In this document: positions 24,801-36,722 of the stretch, one piece after another
How positions within the stretch are numbered: the first letter of the stretch is position 1
How the letters are laid out: each line of letters starts with the position of its first letter
Origin: Manihot esculenta
Lineage: Eukaryota; Streptophyta; Magnoliopsida; Malpighiales; Euphorbiaceae
NCBI RefSeq assembly: GCF_001659605.2
Contig: NW_025215483.1
Coordinates: forward strand, 62,001 to 126,000
Length of the DNA: 64,000 bases
Direction of reading: 5' to 3'
Made by a program: the position numbers and the translations under genes
The notes under the pieces: generated by a model
Seen by the model: the letters and a program-made list of their open reading frames with translations, nothing else
Databases searched by the model: none
What the model was told of the DNA's origin: nothing

Positions 24801-27800
24801 TACATCCGGTGCCCGATTTCGGACTAACAGCTTCCATCCCAAAAACTGCCAAGTCTATCACCCATGTTACATCCGGTGCCCGATTTCGGACTAACAGCTT
24901 CCATCCCAAAAACTGCCAAGTCTATCACCCATGTTACATCCGGTGCCCGATTTCGGACTAACAGCTTCCATCCCAAAAACTGCCAAGTCTATCACCCATG
25001 TTACATCCGGTGCCCGATTTCGGACTAACAGCTTCCATCCCAAAAACTGCCAAGTCTATCACCCATGTTACATCCGGTGCCCGATTTCGGACTAACAGCT
25101 TCCATCCCAAAAACTGCCAAGTCTATCACCCATGTTACATCCGGTGCCCGATTTCGGACTAACAGCTTCCATCCCAAAAACTGCCAAGTCTATCACCCAT
25201 GTTACATCCGGTGCCCGATTTCGGACTAACAGCTTCCATCCCAAAAACTGCCAAGTCTATCACCCATGTTACATCCGGTGCCCGATTTCGGACTAACAGC
25301 TTCCATCCCAAAAACTGCCAAGTCTATCACCCATGTTACATCCGGTGCCCGATTTCGGACTAACAGCTTCCATCCCAAAAACTGCCAAGTCTATCACCCA
25401 TGTTACATCCGGTGCCCGATTTCGGACTAACAGCTTCCATCCCAAAAACTGCCAAGTCTATCACCCATGTTACATCCGGTGCCCGATTTCGGACTAACAG
25501 CTTCCATCCCAAAAACTGCCAAGTCTATCACCCATGTTACATCCGGTGCCCGATTTCGGACTAACAGCTTCCATCCCAAAAACTGCCAAGTCTATCACCC
25601 ATGTTACATCCGGTGCCCGATTTCGGACTAACAGCTTCCATCCCAAAACTGCCAAGTCTATCACCCATGTTACATCCGGTGCCCGATTTCGGACTAACAG
25701 CTTCCATCCCAAAACTGCCAAGTCTATCACCCATGTTACATCCGGTGCCCGATTTCGGACTAACAGCTTCCATCCCAAAAACTGCCAAGTCTATCACCCA
25801 TGTTACATCCGGTGCCCGATTTCGGACTAACAGCTTCCATCCCAAAAACTGCCAAGTCTATCACCCATGTTACATCCGGTGCCCGATTTCGGACTAACAG
25901 CTTCCATCCCAAAAACTGCCAAGTCTATCACCCATGTTACATCCGGTGCCCGATTTCGGACTAACAGCTTCCATCCCAAAAACTGCCAAGTCTATCACCC
26001 ATGTTACATCCGGTGCCCGATTTCGGACTAACAGCTTCCATCCCAAAAACTGCCAAGTCTATCACCCATGTTACATCCGGTGCCCGATTTCGGACTAACA
26101 GCTTCCATCCCAAAAACTGCCAAGTCTATCACCCATGTTACATCCGGTGCCCGATTTCGGACTAACAGCTTCCATCCCAAAAACTGCCAAGTCTATCACC
26201 CATGTTACATCCGGTGCCCGATTTCGGACTAACAGCTTCCATCCCAAAAACTGCCAAGTCTATCACCCATGTTACATCCGGTGCCCGATTTCGGACTAAC
26301 AGCTTCCATCCCAAAAACTGCCAAGTCTATCACCCATGTTACATCCGGTGCCCGATTTCGGACTAACAGCTTCCATCCAAAACTGCCAAGTCTATCACCC
26401 ATGTTACATCCGGTGCCCGATTTCGGACTAACAGCTTCCATCCCAAAAACTGCCAAGTCTATCACCCATGTTACATCCGGTGCCCGATTTCGGACTAACA
26501 GCTTCCATCCCAAAAACTGCCAAGTCTATCACCCATGTTACATCCGGTGCCCGATTTCGGACTAACAGCTTCCATCCCAAAAACTGCCAAGTCTATCACC
26601 CATGTTACATCCGGTGCCCGATTTCGGACTAACAGCTTCCATCCCAAAAACTGCCAAGTCTATCACCCATGTTACATCCGGTGCCCGATTTCGGACTAAC
26701 AGCTTCCATCCCAAAAACTGCCAAGTCTATCACCCATGTTACATCCGGTGCCCGATTTCGGACTAACAGCTTCCATCCCAAAACTGCCAAGTCTATCACC
26801 CATGTTACATCCGGTGCCCGATTTCGGACTAACAGCTTCCATCCCAAAAACTGCCAAGTCTATCACCCATGTTACATCCGGTGCCCGATTTCGGACTAAC
26901 AGCTTCCATCCCAAAAACTGCCAAGTCTATCACCCATGTTACATCCGGTGCCCGATTTCGGACTAACAGCTTCCATCCCAAAAACTGCCAAGTCTATCAC
27001 CCATGTTACATCCGGTGCCCGATTTCGGACTAACAGCTTCCATCCCAAAAACTGCCAAGTCTATCACCCATGTTACATCCGGTGCCCGATTTCGGACTAA
27101 CAGCTTCCATCCCAAAAACTGCCAAGTCTATCACCCATGTTACATCCGGTGCCCGATTTCGGACTAACAGCTTCCATCCCAAAAACTGCCAAGTCTATCA
27201 CCCATGTTACATCCGGTGCCCGATTTCGGACTAACAGCTTCCATCCCAAAAACTGCCAAGTCTATCACCCATGTTACATCCGGTGCCCGATTTCGGACTA
27301 ACAGCTTCCATCCCAAAAACTGCCAAGTCTATCACCCATGTTACATCCGGTGCCCGATTTCGACTAACAGCTTCCATCCCAAAAACTGCCAAGTCTATCA
27401 CCCATGTTACATCCGGTGCCCGATTTCGGACTAACAGCTTCCATCCCAAAAACTGCCAAGTCTATCACCCATGTTACATCCGGTGCCCGATTTCGGACTA
27501 ACAGCTTCCATCCCAAAACTTGCCAAGTCTATCACCCATGTTACATCCGGTGCCCGATTTCGGACTAACAGCTTCCATCCCAAAAACTGCCAAGTCTATC
27601 ACCCATGTTACATCCGGTGCCCGATTTCGGACTAACAGCTTCCATCCAAAAACTGCCAAGTCTATCACCCATGTTACATCCGGTGCCCGATTTCGGACTA
27701 ACAGCTTCCATCCCAAAAACTGCCAAGTCTATCACCCATGTTACATCCGGTGCCCGATTTCGGACTAACAGCTTCCATCCCAAAACTGCCAAGTCTATCA

Positions 27801-28415
27801 CCCATGTTACATCCGGTGCCCGATTTCGGACTAACAGCTTCCATCCCAAAAACTGCCAAGTCTATCACCCATGTTACATCCGGTGCCCGATTTCGGACTA
27901 ACAGCTTCCATCCCAAAAACTGCCAAGTCTATCACCCATGTTACATCCGGTGCCCGATTTCGGACTAACAGCTTCCATCCCAAAAACTGCCAAGTCTATC
28001 ACCCATGTTACATCCGGTGCCCGATTTCGGACTAACAGCTTCCATCCCAAAAACTGCCAAGTCTATCACCCATGTTACATCCGGTGCCCGATTTCGGACT
28101 AACAGCTTCCATCCCAAAAACTGCCAAGTCTATCACCCATGTTACATCCGGTGCCCGATTTCGGACTAACAGCTTCCATCCCAAAAACTGCCAAGTCTAT
28201 CACCCATGTTACATCCGGTGCCCAATTTCGGACTAACAGCTTCCATCCCAAAAACTGCCAAGTCTATCACCCATGTTACATCCGGTGCCCGATTTCGGAC
28301 TAACAGCTTCCATCCCAAAAAACTGCCAAGTCTATCACCCATGTTACATTCGGTGCCCGATTTCGACTAACAGCTTCCATCCCAAAAACCTGCCAAGTCT
28401 ATCACCCATGTTACA

Positions 28416-29415
28416 NNNNNNNNNNNNNNNNNNNNNNNNNNNNNNNNNNNNNNNNNNNNNNNNNNNNNNNNNNNNNNNNNNNNNNNNNNNNNNNNNNNNN
28501 NNNNNNNNNNNNNNNNNNNNNNNNNNNNNNNNNNNNNNNNNNNNNNNNNNNNNNNNNNNNNNNNNNNNNNNNNNNNNNNNNNNNNNNNNNNNNNNNNNNN
28601 NNNNNNNNNNNNNNNNNNNNNNNNNNNNNNNNNNNNNNNNNNNNNNNNNNNNNNNNNNNNNNNNNNNNNNNNNNNNNNNNNNNNNNNNNNNNNNNNNNNN
28701 NNNNNNNNNNNNNNNNNNNNNNNNNNNNNNNNNNNNNNNNNNNNNNNNNNNNNNNNNNNNNNNNNNNNNNNNNNNNNNNNNNNNNNNNNNNNNNNNNNNN
28801 NNNNNNNNNNNNNNNNNNNNNNNNNNNNNNNNNNNNNNNNNNNNNNNNNNNNNNNNNNNNNNNNNNNNNNNNNNNNNNNNNNNNNNNNNNNNNNNNNNNN
28901 NNNNNNNNNNNNNNNNNNNNNNNNNNNNNNNNNNNNNNNNNNNNNNNNNNNNNNNNNNNNNNNNNNNNNNNNNNNNNNNNNNNNNNNNNNNNNNNNNNNN
29001 NNNNNNNNNNNNNNNNNNNNNNNNNNNNNNNNNNNNNNNNNNNNNNNNNNNNNNNNNNNNNNNNNNNNNNNNNNNNNNNNNNNNNNNNNNNNNNNNNNNN
29101 NNNNNNNNNNNNNNNNNNNNNNNNNNNNNNNNNNNNNNNNNNNNNNNNNNNNNNNNNNNNNNNNNNNNNNNNNNNNNNNNNNNNNNNNNNNNNNNNNNNN
29201 NNNNNNNNNNNNNNNNNNNNNNNNNNNNNNNNNNNNNNNNNNNNNNNNNNNNNNNNNNNNNNNNNNNNNNNNNNNNNNNNNNNNNNNNNNNNNNNNNNNN
29301 NNNNNNNNNNNNNNNNNNNNNNNNNNNNNNNNNNNNNNNNNNNNNNNNNNNNNNNNNNNNNNNNNNNNNNNNNNNNNNNNNNNNNNNNNNNNNNNNNNNN
29401 NNNNNNNNNNNNNNN
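28416..29415. other. Assembly gap of exactly 1,000 N
   Basis: The round size suggests a scaffold placeholder, not a measured distance. Satellite runs into it on both sides but changes strand across it. Confidence 0.99.
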
Positions 29416-32400
29416 AATCGGGCACCGGATGTAACATGGGTGATAGACTTGGCAGTTTTTGGGATGGAAGCTGTTAGTCCGAAATCGGGCACCGGATGTA
29501 ACATGGGTGATAGACTTGGCAGTTTTTGGGATGGAAGCTGTTAGTCCGAAATCGGGCACCGGATGTAACATGGGTGATAGACTTGGCAGTTTTTGGGATG
29601 GAAGCTGTTAGTCCGAAATCGGGCACCGGATGTAACATGGGTGATAGACTTGGCAGTTTTTGGGATGGAAGCTGTTAGTCCGAAATCGGGCACCGGATGT
29701 AACATGGGTGATAGACTTGGCAGTTTTTGGGATGGAAGCTGTTAGTCCGAAATCGGGCACCGGATGTAACATGGGTGATAGACTTGGCAGTTTTTGGGAT
29801 GGAAGCTGTTAGTCCGAAATCGGGCACCGGATGTAACATGGGTGATAGACTTGGCAGTTTTTGGGATGGAAGCTGTTAGTCCGAAATCGGGCACCGGATG
29901 TAACATGGGTGATAGACTTGGCAGTTTTTGGGATGGAAGCTGTTAGTCCGAAATCGGGCACCGGATGTAACATGGGTGATAGACTTGGCAGTTTTTGGGA
30001 TGGAAGCTGTTAGTCCGAAATCGGGCACCGGATGTAACATGGGTGATAGACTTGGCAGTTTTTGGGATGGAAGCTGTTAGTCCGAAATCGGGCACCGGAT
30101 GTAACATGGGTGATAGACTTGGCAGTTTTTGGGATGGAAGCTGTTAGTCCGAAATCGGGCACCGGATGTAACATGGGTGATAGACTTGGCAGTTTTTGGG
30201 ATGGAAGCTGTTAGTCCGAAATCGGGCACCGGATGTAACATGGGTGATAGACTTGGCAGTTTTTGGGATGGAAGCTGTTAGTCCGAAATCGGGCACCGGA
30301 TGTAACATGGGTGATAGACTTGGCAGTTTTTGGGATGGAAGCTGTTAGTCCGAAATCGGGCACCGGATGTAACATGGGTGATAGACTTGGCAGTTTTTGG
30401 GATGGAAGCTGTTAGTCCCAAATCGGGCACCGGATGTAACATGGGTGATAGACTTGGCAGTTTTTGGGATGGAAGCTGTTAGTCCGAAATCGGGCACCGG
30501 ATGTAACATGGGTGATAGACTTGGCAGTTTTTGGGATGGAAGCTGTTAGTCCGAAATCGGGCACCGGATGTAACATGGGTGATAGACTTGGCAGTTTTGG
30601 GGATGGAAGCTCTTAGTCTGAAATCGGGCACCGGATGTAACAAGGGTGATAGACTTGGCAGTTTTTGGGATGGAAGCTGTTAGTCCGAAATCGGGCACCG
30701 GATGTAACATGGGTGATAGACTTGGCAGTTTTTGGGATGGAAGCTGTTAGTCCGAAATCGGGCACCGGATGTAACATGGGTGATAGACTTGGCAGTTTTT
30801 GGGATGGAAGCTGTTAGTCCGAAATCGGGCACCGGATGTAACATGGGTGATAGACTTGGCAGTTTTTGGGATGGAAGCTGTTAGTCCGAAATCGGGCACC
30901 GGATGTAACATGGGTGATAGACTTGGCAGTTTTTGGGATGGAAGCTGTTAGTCCGAAATCGGGCACCGGATGTAACATGGGTGATAGACTTGGCAGTTTT
31001 TGGGATGGAAGCTGTTAGTCCGAAATCGGGCACCGGATGTAACATGGGTGATAGACTTGGCAGTTTTTGGGATGGAAGCTGTTAGTCCGAAATCGGGCAC
31101 CGGATGTAACATGGGTGATAGACTTGGCAGTTTTTGGGATGGAAGCTGTTAGTCCGAAATCGGGCACCGGATGTAACATGGGTGATAGACTTGGCAGTTT
31201 TTGGGATGGAAGCTGTTAGTCCGAAATCGGGCACCGGATGTAACATGGGTGATAGACTTGGCAGTTTTTGGGATGGAAGCTGTTAGTCCGAAATCGGGCA
31301 CCGGATGTAACATGGGTGATAGACTTGGCAGTTTTTGGGATGGAAGCTGTTAGTCCGAAATCGGGCACCGGATGTAACATGGGTGATAGACTTGGCAGTT
31401 TTTGGGATGGAAGCTGTTAGTCCGAAATCGGGCACCGGATGTAACATGGGTGATAGACTTGGCAGTTTTTGGGATGGAAGCTGTTAGTCCGAAATCGGGC
31501 ACCGGATGTAACATGGGTGATAGACTTGGCAGTTTTTGGGATGGAAGCTGTTAGTCCGAAATCGGGCACCGGATGTAACATGGGTGATAGACTTGGCAGT
31601 TTTTGGGATGGAAGCTGTTAGTCCGAAATCGGGCACCGGATGTAACATGGGTGATAGACTTGGCAGTTTTTGGGATGGAAGCTGTTAGTCCGAAATCGGG
31701 CACCGGATGTAACATGGGTGATAGACTTGGCAGTTTTTGGGATGGAAGCTGTTAGTCCAAATCGGGCACCGGATGTAACATGGGTGATAGACTTGGCAGT
31801 TTTTGGGATGGAAGCTGTTAGTCCGAAATCGGGCACCGGATGTAACATGGGTGATAGACTTGGCAGTTTTTGGGATGGAAGCTGTTAGTCCCAAATCGGG
31901 CACCGGATGTAACATGGGTGATAGACTTGGCAGTTTTTGGGATGGAAGCTGTTAGTCCGAAATCGGGCACCGGATGTAACATGGGTGATAGACTTGGCAG
32001 TTTTTGGGATGGAAGCTGTTAGTCCGAAATCGGGCACCGGATGTAACATGGGTGATAGACTTGGCAGTTTTTGGGATGGAAGCTGTTAGTCCGAAATCGG
32101 GCACCGGATGTAACATGGTGATAGACTTGGCAGTTTTTGGGATGGAAGCTGTTAGTCCGAAATCGGGCACCGGATGTAACATGGGTGATAGACTTGGCAG
32201 TTTTTGGGATGGAAGCTGTTAGTCCGAAATCGGGCACCGGATGTAACATGGGTGATAGACTTGGCAGTTTTGGGGATGGAAGCTGTTAGTCCGAAATCGG
32301 GCACCGGATGTAACATGGGTGATAGACTTGGCAGTTTTTGGGATGGAAGCTGTTAGTCCGAAATCGGGCACCGGATGTAACATGGGTGATAGACTTGGCA

Positions 32401-35400
32401 GTTTTTGGGATGGAAGCTGTTAGTCCGAAATCGGGCACCGGATGTAACATGGGTGATAGACTTGGCAGTTTTTGGGATGGAAGCTGTTAGTCCGAAATCG
32501 GGCACCGGATGTAACATGGGTGATAGACTTGGCAGTTTTTGGGATGGAAGCTGTTAGTCCGAAATCGGGCACCGGATGTAACATGGGTGATAGACTTGGC
32601 AGTTTTTGGGATGGAAGCTGTTAGTCCGAAATCGGGCACCGGATGTAACATGGGTGATAGACTTGGCAGTTTTTGGGATGGAAGCTGTTAGTCCCAAATC
32701 GGGCACCGGATGTAACATGGGTGATAGACTTGGCAGTTTTTGGGATGGAAGCTGTTAGTCCGAAATCGGGCACCGGATGTAACATGGGTGATAGACTTGG
32801 CAGTTTTTGGGATGGAAGCTGTTAGTCCGAAATCGGGCACCGGATGTAACATGGGTGATAGACTTGGCAGTTTTTGGGATGGAAGCTGTTAGTCCGAAAT
32901 CGGGCACCGGATGTAACATGGGTGATAGACTTGGCAGTTTTTGGGATGGAAGCTGTTAGTCCGAAATCGGGCACCGGATGTAACATGGGTGATAGACTTG
33001 GCAGTTTTTGGGATGGAAGCTGTTAGTCCGAAATCGGGCACCGGATGTAACATGGGTGATAGACTTGGCAGTTTTGGGGATGGAAGCTGTTAGTCCGAAA
33101 TCGGGCACCGGATGTAACATGGGTGATAGACTTGGCAGTTTTTGGGATGGAAGCTGTTAGTCCGAAATCGGGCACCGGATGTAACATGGGTGATAGACTT
33201 GGCAGTTTTTGGGATGGAAGCTGTTAGTCCGAAATCGGGCACCGGATGTAACATGGGTGATAGACTTGGCAGTTTTTGGGATGGAAGCTGTTAGTCCGAA
33301 ATCGGGCACCGGATGTAACATGGGTGATAGACTTGGCAGTTTTTGGGATGGAAGCTGTTAGTCCGAAATCGGGCACCGGATGTAACATGGGTGATAGACT
33401 TGGCAGTTTTTGGGATGGAAGCTGTTAGTCCGAAATCGGGCACCGGATGTAACATGGGTGATAGACTTGGCAGTTTTTGGGATGGAAGCTGTTAGTCCGA
33501 AATCGGGCACCGGATGTAACATGGGTGATAGACTTGGCAGTTTTTGGGATGGAAGCTGTTAGTCCGAAATCGGGCACCGGATGTAACATGGGTGATAGAC
33601 TTGGCAGTTTTTGGGATGGAAGCTGTTAGTCCGAAATCGGGCACCGGATGTAACATGGGTGATAGACTTGGCAGTTTTTGGGATGGAAGCTGTTAGTCCG
33701 AAATCGGGCACCGGATGTAACATGGGTGATAGACTTGGCAGTTTTGGGGATGGAAGCTCTTAGTCTGAAATCGGGCACCGGTTGTAACATGGGTGATAGA
33801 CTTGGCAGTTTTTGGGATGGAAGCTGTTAGTCCAAATCGGGCACCGGATGTAACATGGGTGATAGACTTGGCAGTTTTTGGGATGGAAGCTGTTAGTCCG
33901 AAATCGGGCACCGGATGTAACATGGGTGATAGACTTGGCAGTTTTTGGGATGGAAGCTGTTAGTCCGAAATCGGGCACCGGATGTAACATGGGTGATAGA
34001 CTTGGCAGTTTTTGGGATGGAAGCTGTTAGTCCGAAATCGGGCACCGGATGTAACATGGGTGATAGACTTGGCAGTTTTTGGGATGGAAGCTGTTAGTCC
34101 GAAATCGGGCACCGGATGTAACATGGGTGATAGACTTGGCAGTTTTTGGGATGGAAGCTGTTAGTCCCAAATCGGGCACCGGATGTAACATGGGTGATAG
34201 ACTTGGCAGTTTTTGGGATGGAAGCTGTTAGTCCGAAATCGGGCACCAGATGTAACATGGGTGATAGACTTGGCAGTTTTTGGGATGGAAGCTGTTAGTC
34301 CGAAATCGGGCACCGGATGTAACATGGGTGATAGACTTGGCAGTTTTTGGGATGGAAGCTGTTAGTCCGAAATCGGGCACCGGATGTAACATGGGTGATA
34401 GACTTGGCAGTTTTTGGGATGGAAGCTGTTAGTCCGAAATCGGGCACCGGATGTAACATGGGTGATAGACTTGGCAGTTTTTGGGATGGAAGCTGTTAGT
34501 CCGAAATCGGGCACCGGATGTAACATGGGTGATAGACTTGGCAGTTTTTGGGATGGAAGCTGTTAGTCCGAAATCGGGCACCGGATGTAACATGGGTGAT
34601 AGACTTGGCAGTTTTTGGGATGGAAGCTGTTAGTCCGAAATCGGGCACCGGATGTAACATGGGTGATAGACTTGGCAGTTTTTGGGATGGAAGCTGTTAG
34701 TCCGAAATCGGGCACCGGATGTAACATGGGTGATAGACTTGGCAGTTTTTGGGATGGAAGCTGTTAGTCCGAAATCGGGCACCGGATGTAACATGGGTGA
34801 TAGACTTGGCAGTTTTTGGGATGGAAGCTGTTAGTCCCAAATCGGGCACCGGATGTAACATGGGTGATAGACTTGGCAGTTTTTGGGATGGAAGCTGTTA
34901 GTCCGAAATCGGGCACCGGATGTAACATGGGTGATAGACTTGGCAGTTTTTGGGATGGAAGCTGTTAGTCCGAAATCGGGCACCGGATGTAACATGGGTG
35001 ATAGACTTGGCAGTTTTGGGATGGAAGCTGTTAGTCCGAAATCGGGCACCGGATGTAACATGGGTGATAGACTTGGCAGTTTTGGGATGGAAGCTGTTAG
35101 TCTGAAATCGGGCACCGGATGTAACATGGGTGATAGACTTGGCAGTTTTTGGGATGGAAGCTGTTAGTCCGAAATCAGGCACCAGATGTAACATGGGTGA
35201 TAGACTTGGCAGTTTTGGGGATGGAAGCTCTTAGTCTGAAATCGGGCACCGGTTGTAACAAGGGTGATAGACTTGGCAGTTTTTGGGATGGAAGCTGTTA
35301 GTCCAAAATCGGGCAGCGGATGTAACATGGGTGATAGACTTGGCAGTTTTGGGGATGGAAGCTCTTAGTCTGAAATCGGGCACCGGTTGTAACAAGGGTG

Positions 35401-36165
35401 ATAGACTTGGCAGTTTTTGGGATGGAAGCTGTTAGTGCAAAATCGGGCAGCGGATGTAATATGGGTGATAGACTTGGCAGTTTTTGGGATGGAAGCTGTT
35501 AGTCCGAAATCGGGCACCGTATGTAACATGGGTGATAGACTTGGCAGTTTTTGGGATGGAAGCTGTTAGTCCGAAATCGGGCACCGGATGTAACATGGGT
35601 GATAGACTTGGCAGTTTTTGGGATGGAAGCTGTTAGTTCGAAATCGGGCACCAGATGTAACATGGGTGATAGACTTGGCAGTTTTGGGATGGAAGCTCTT
35701 AGTCCGAAATCGGGCACCGGTTGTAACAAAGGTGATAGACATGGCAGTTTTTGGGATGGAAGCTGTCAGTCCCAAATCGGGTGCCGGATGTAACATGGTT
35801 GATAGACTTGGTAGTTTTTAGGATGGAAGCTGTTAGTCCCAAATCGGGCACCGGATGTAACATGGGTGATAGACTTGGAAGTTTTTGCGATGGAAGCTGT
35901 TAGTCCGAAATCAGGCACCGGATGTAACAAGGGTGATAGAGTTGGCAGTTTTTGGGATGGAAGCAGTTAGTCCGAAATCGGGCACCGGATGTAACACGGG
36001 TGATAGACTTGGCAGTTTTTGTTATGGAAGCTGTCAGTCTGGAATCAGGCACCGGATATAACATGGGTGATAGACTTGGCAGTTTTTGGGATGGAAGCTG
36101 TTAGTCCGAAATCGGGCACCGGATGTAACATGGGTGATAGACTTGGCAGTTTTTGGGATGGAAGC
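29416..36165 (-). repeat. 67-bp tandem satellite array, reverse orientation (about 101 monomers)
   Basis: This is the reverse complement of the same 67-bp monomer (for example ATCGGGCACCGGATGTAACA followed by TGGGTGATAGACTTGG). It shares edge variants with the forward array, such as the CAGTTTTGGGGATGG form at about 30,594, 32,270, 33,071 and 33,741, which matches CCATCCCCAAAACTG near 7.5-9.1 kb. The core is uniform and the last kilobase is diverged. It ends at GAAGC (36161-36165), directly against the E2 LTR. Confidence 0.98.
35160..36165 (-). repeat. Diverged right edge of satellite, including a 134-bp dimer repeat
   Basis: Monomers carry scattered substitutions (for example GGTTGTAACAAGGG, GCAGCGGATG, TTTGTTATGG). 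Two dimer units, 35210-35343 and 35344-35477, are consecutive 134-bp copies that differ at about two positions by eye. This is a two-monomer higher-order repeat at the array boundary. Confidence 0.85.
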
Positions 36166-36713
36166 TGTAACATTCCAAAACCTGCAGGTAGAAATAAAGC
36201 AACCATTATCTTTCAATTGTACCAGTCCGAAGTTAGAATAACTAGCTTCAGGGGAGGTGCTAGCTTAACCTCGAGCTAATTAGGGGAGGTGCTAGCTTAT
36301 CCATAGCCGTCTGACACACAATTTGTTTAAAGATGGAGCACTAAAAGTTGTGTTTAGAGGTCTAACTTGCATTTCATATAGAGTTATTCGTCCAAAGGTA
36401 GAGTTAAAATAAGAACGACCAGTAATAGTATTTTCACATCTTCAAACTGTAATAACTGAATCATAGAAAACCCAAATAAGAAAACAGACATAGCTTAAAA
36501 TAAAGTATCTAACGTGATAAGCAGGTCGGAATCAAGTTGCTATCGGGAGGTGCTTAAGGGTTTCCCGACGTGCTAGCTTGAGGTGCTTCCTACAACCGAC
36601 GTGCTTGCTTAAATAAAATGAACTTCTAAATGTTAAAAATGTAAGTTTAGTAGGTCAATCTATGAATATTGAAAGTTTAAAAATAAAATTCCAAGTTTGC
36701 CCTCCACCTTTTT

Positions 36714-36722
36714 CTATATTTA
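36714..36722 (+). promoter_or_regulatory. Candidate TATA box in E2 LTR1
   Basis: CTATATTTA follows a pyrimidine-rich stretch and precedes a leader-like region, a plausible Pol II promoter core for the element transcript. Identical sites occur at 44512 and 52310 in the other LTRs. It is assigned from its resemblance to plant TATA boxes only. Confidence 0.3.

Larger units (their letters stand above)
6804..28415 (+). repeat. 67-bp tandem satellite array, forward orientation (about 322 monomers)
   Basis: A 67-bp monomer repeats head to tail. It can be phased to start GCCCGATTTCGGACTAACAG, then CTTCCATCCC, an A5 tract, CTGCCAAGTCTATCACCC and ATGTTACATCCGGT. Most monomers in the core are indistinguishable. 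Length variants of 65-68 bp arise mainly at the C3A5 tract, at CATTCCGG (+1) and at TTTCGACT (-1). Because 67 is not a multiple of 3, the many short ORFs drift through three frames and are not credible genes. The last two monomers before the gap carry three indels within about 100 bp, suggesting an unpolished contig end. Confidence 0.98.

Noticed and set aside
6804..28415. CRISPR-like regular repeat array
   Set aside because: There are no unique spacers; the whole 67-bp unit repeats. The context is a plant retrotransposon landscape with no cas genes.
28273..29571. Long ORFs spanning the gap at 28416-29415
   Set aside because: They consist almost entirely of unknown residues from N bases.
7128..36216. 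Dozens of repeated 60-187-aa ORFs on both strands of the satellite
   Set aside because: The period of 67 bp is not divisible by 3, so frames rotate and stay open only where monomers of odd length occur. The peptides follow the repeat and show no start context or domain.
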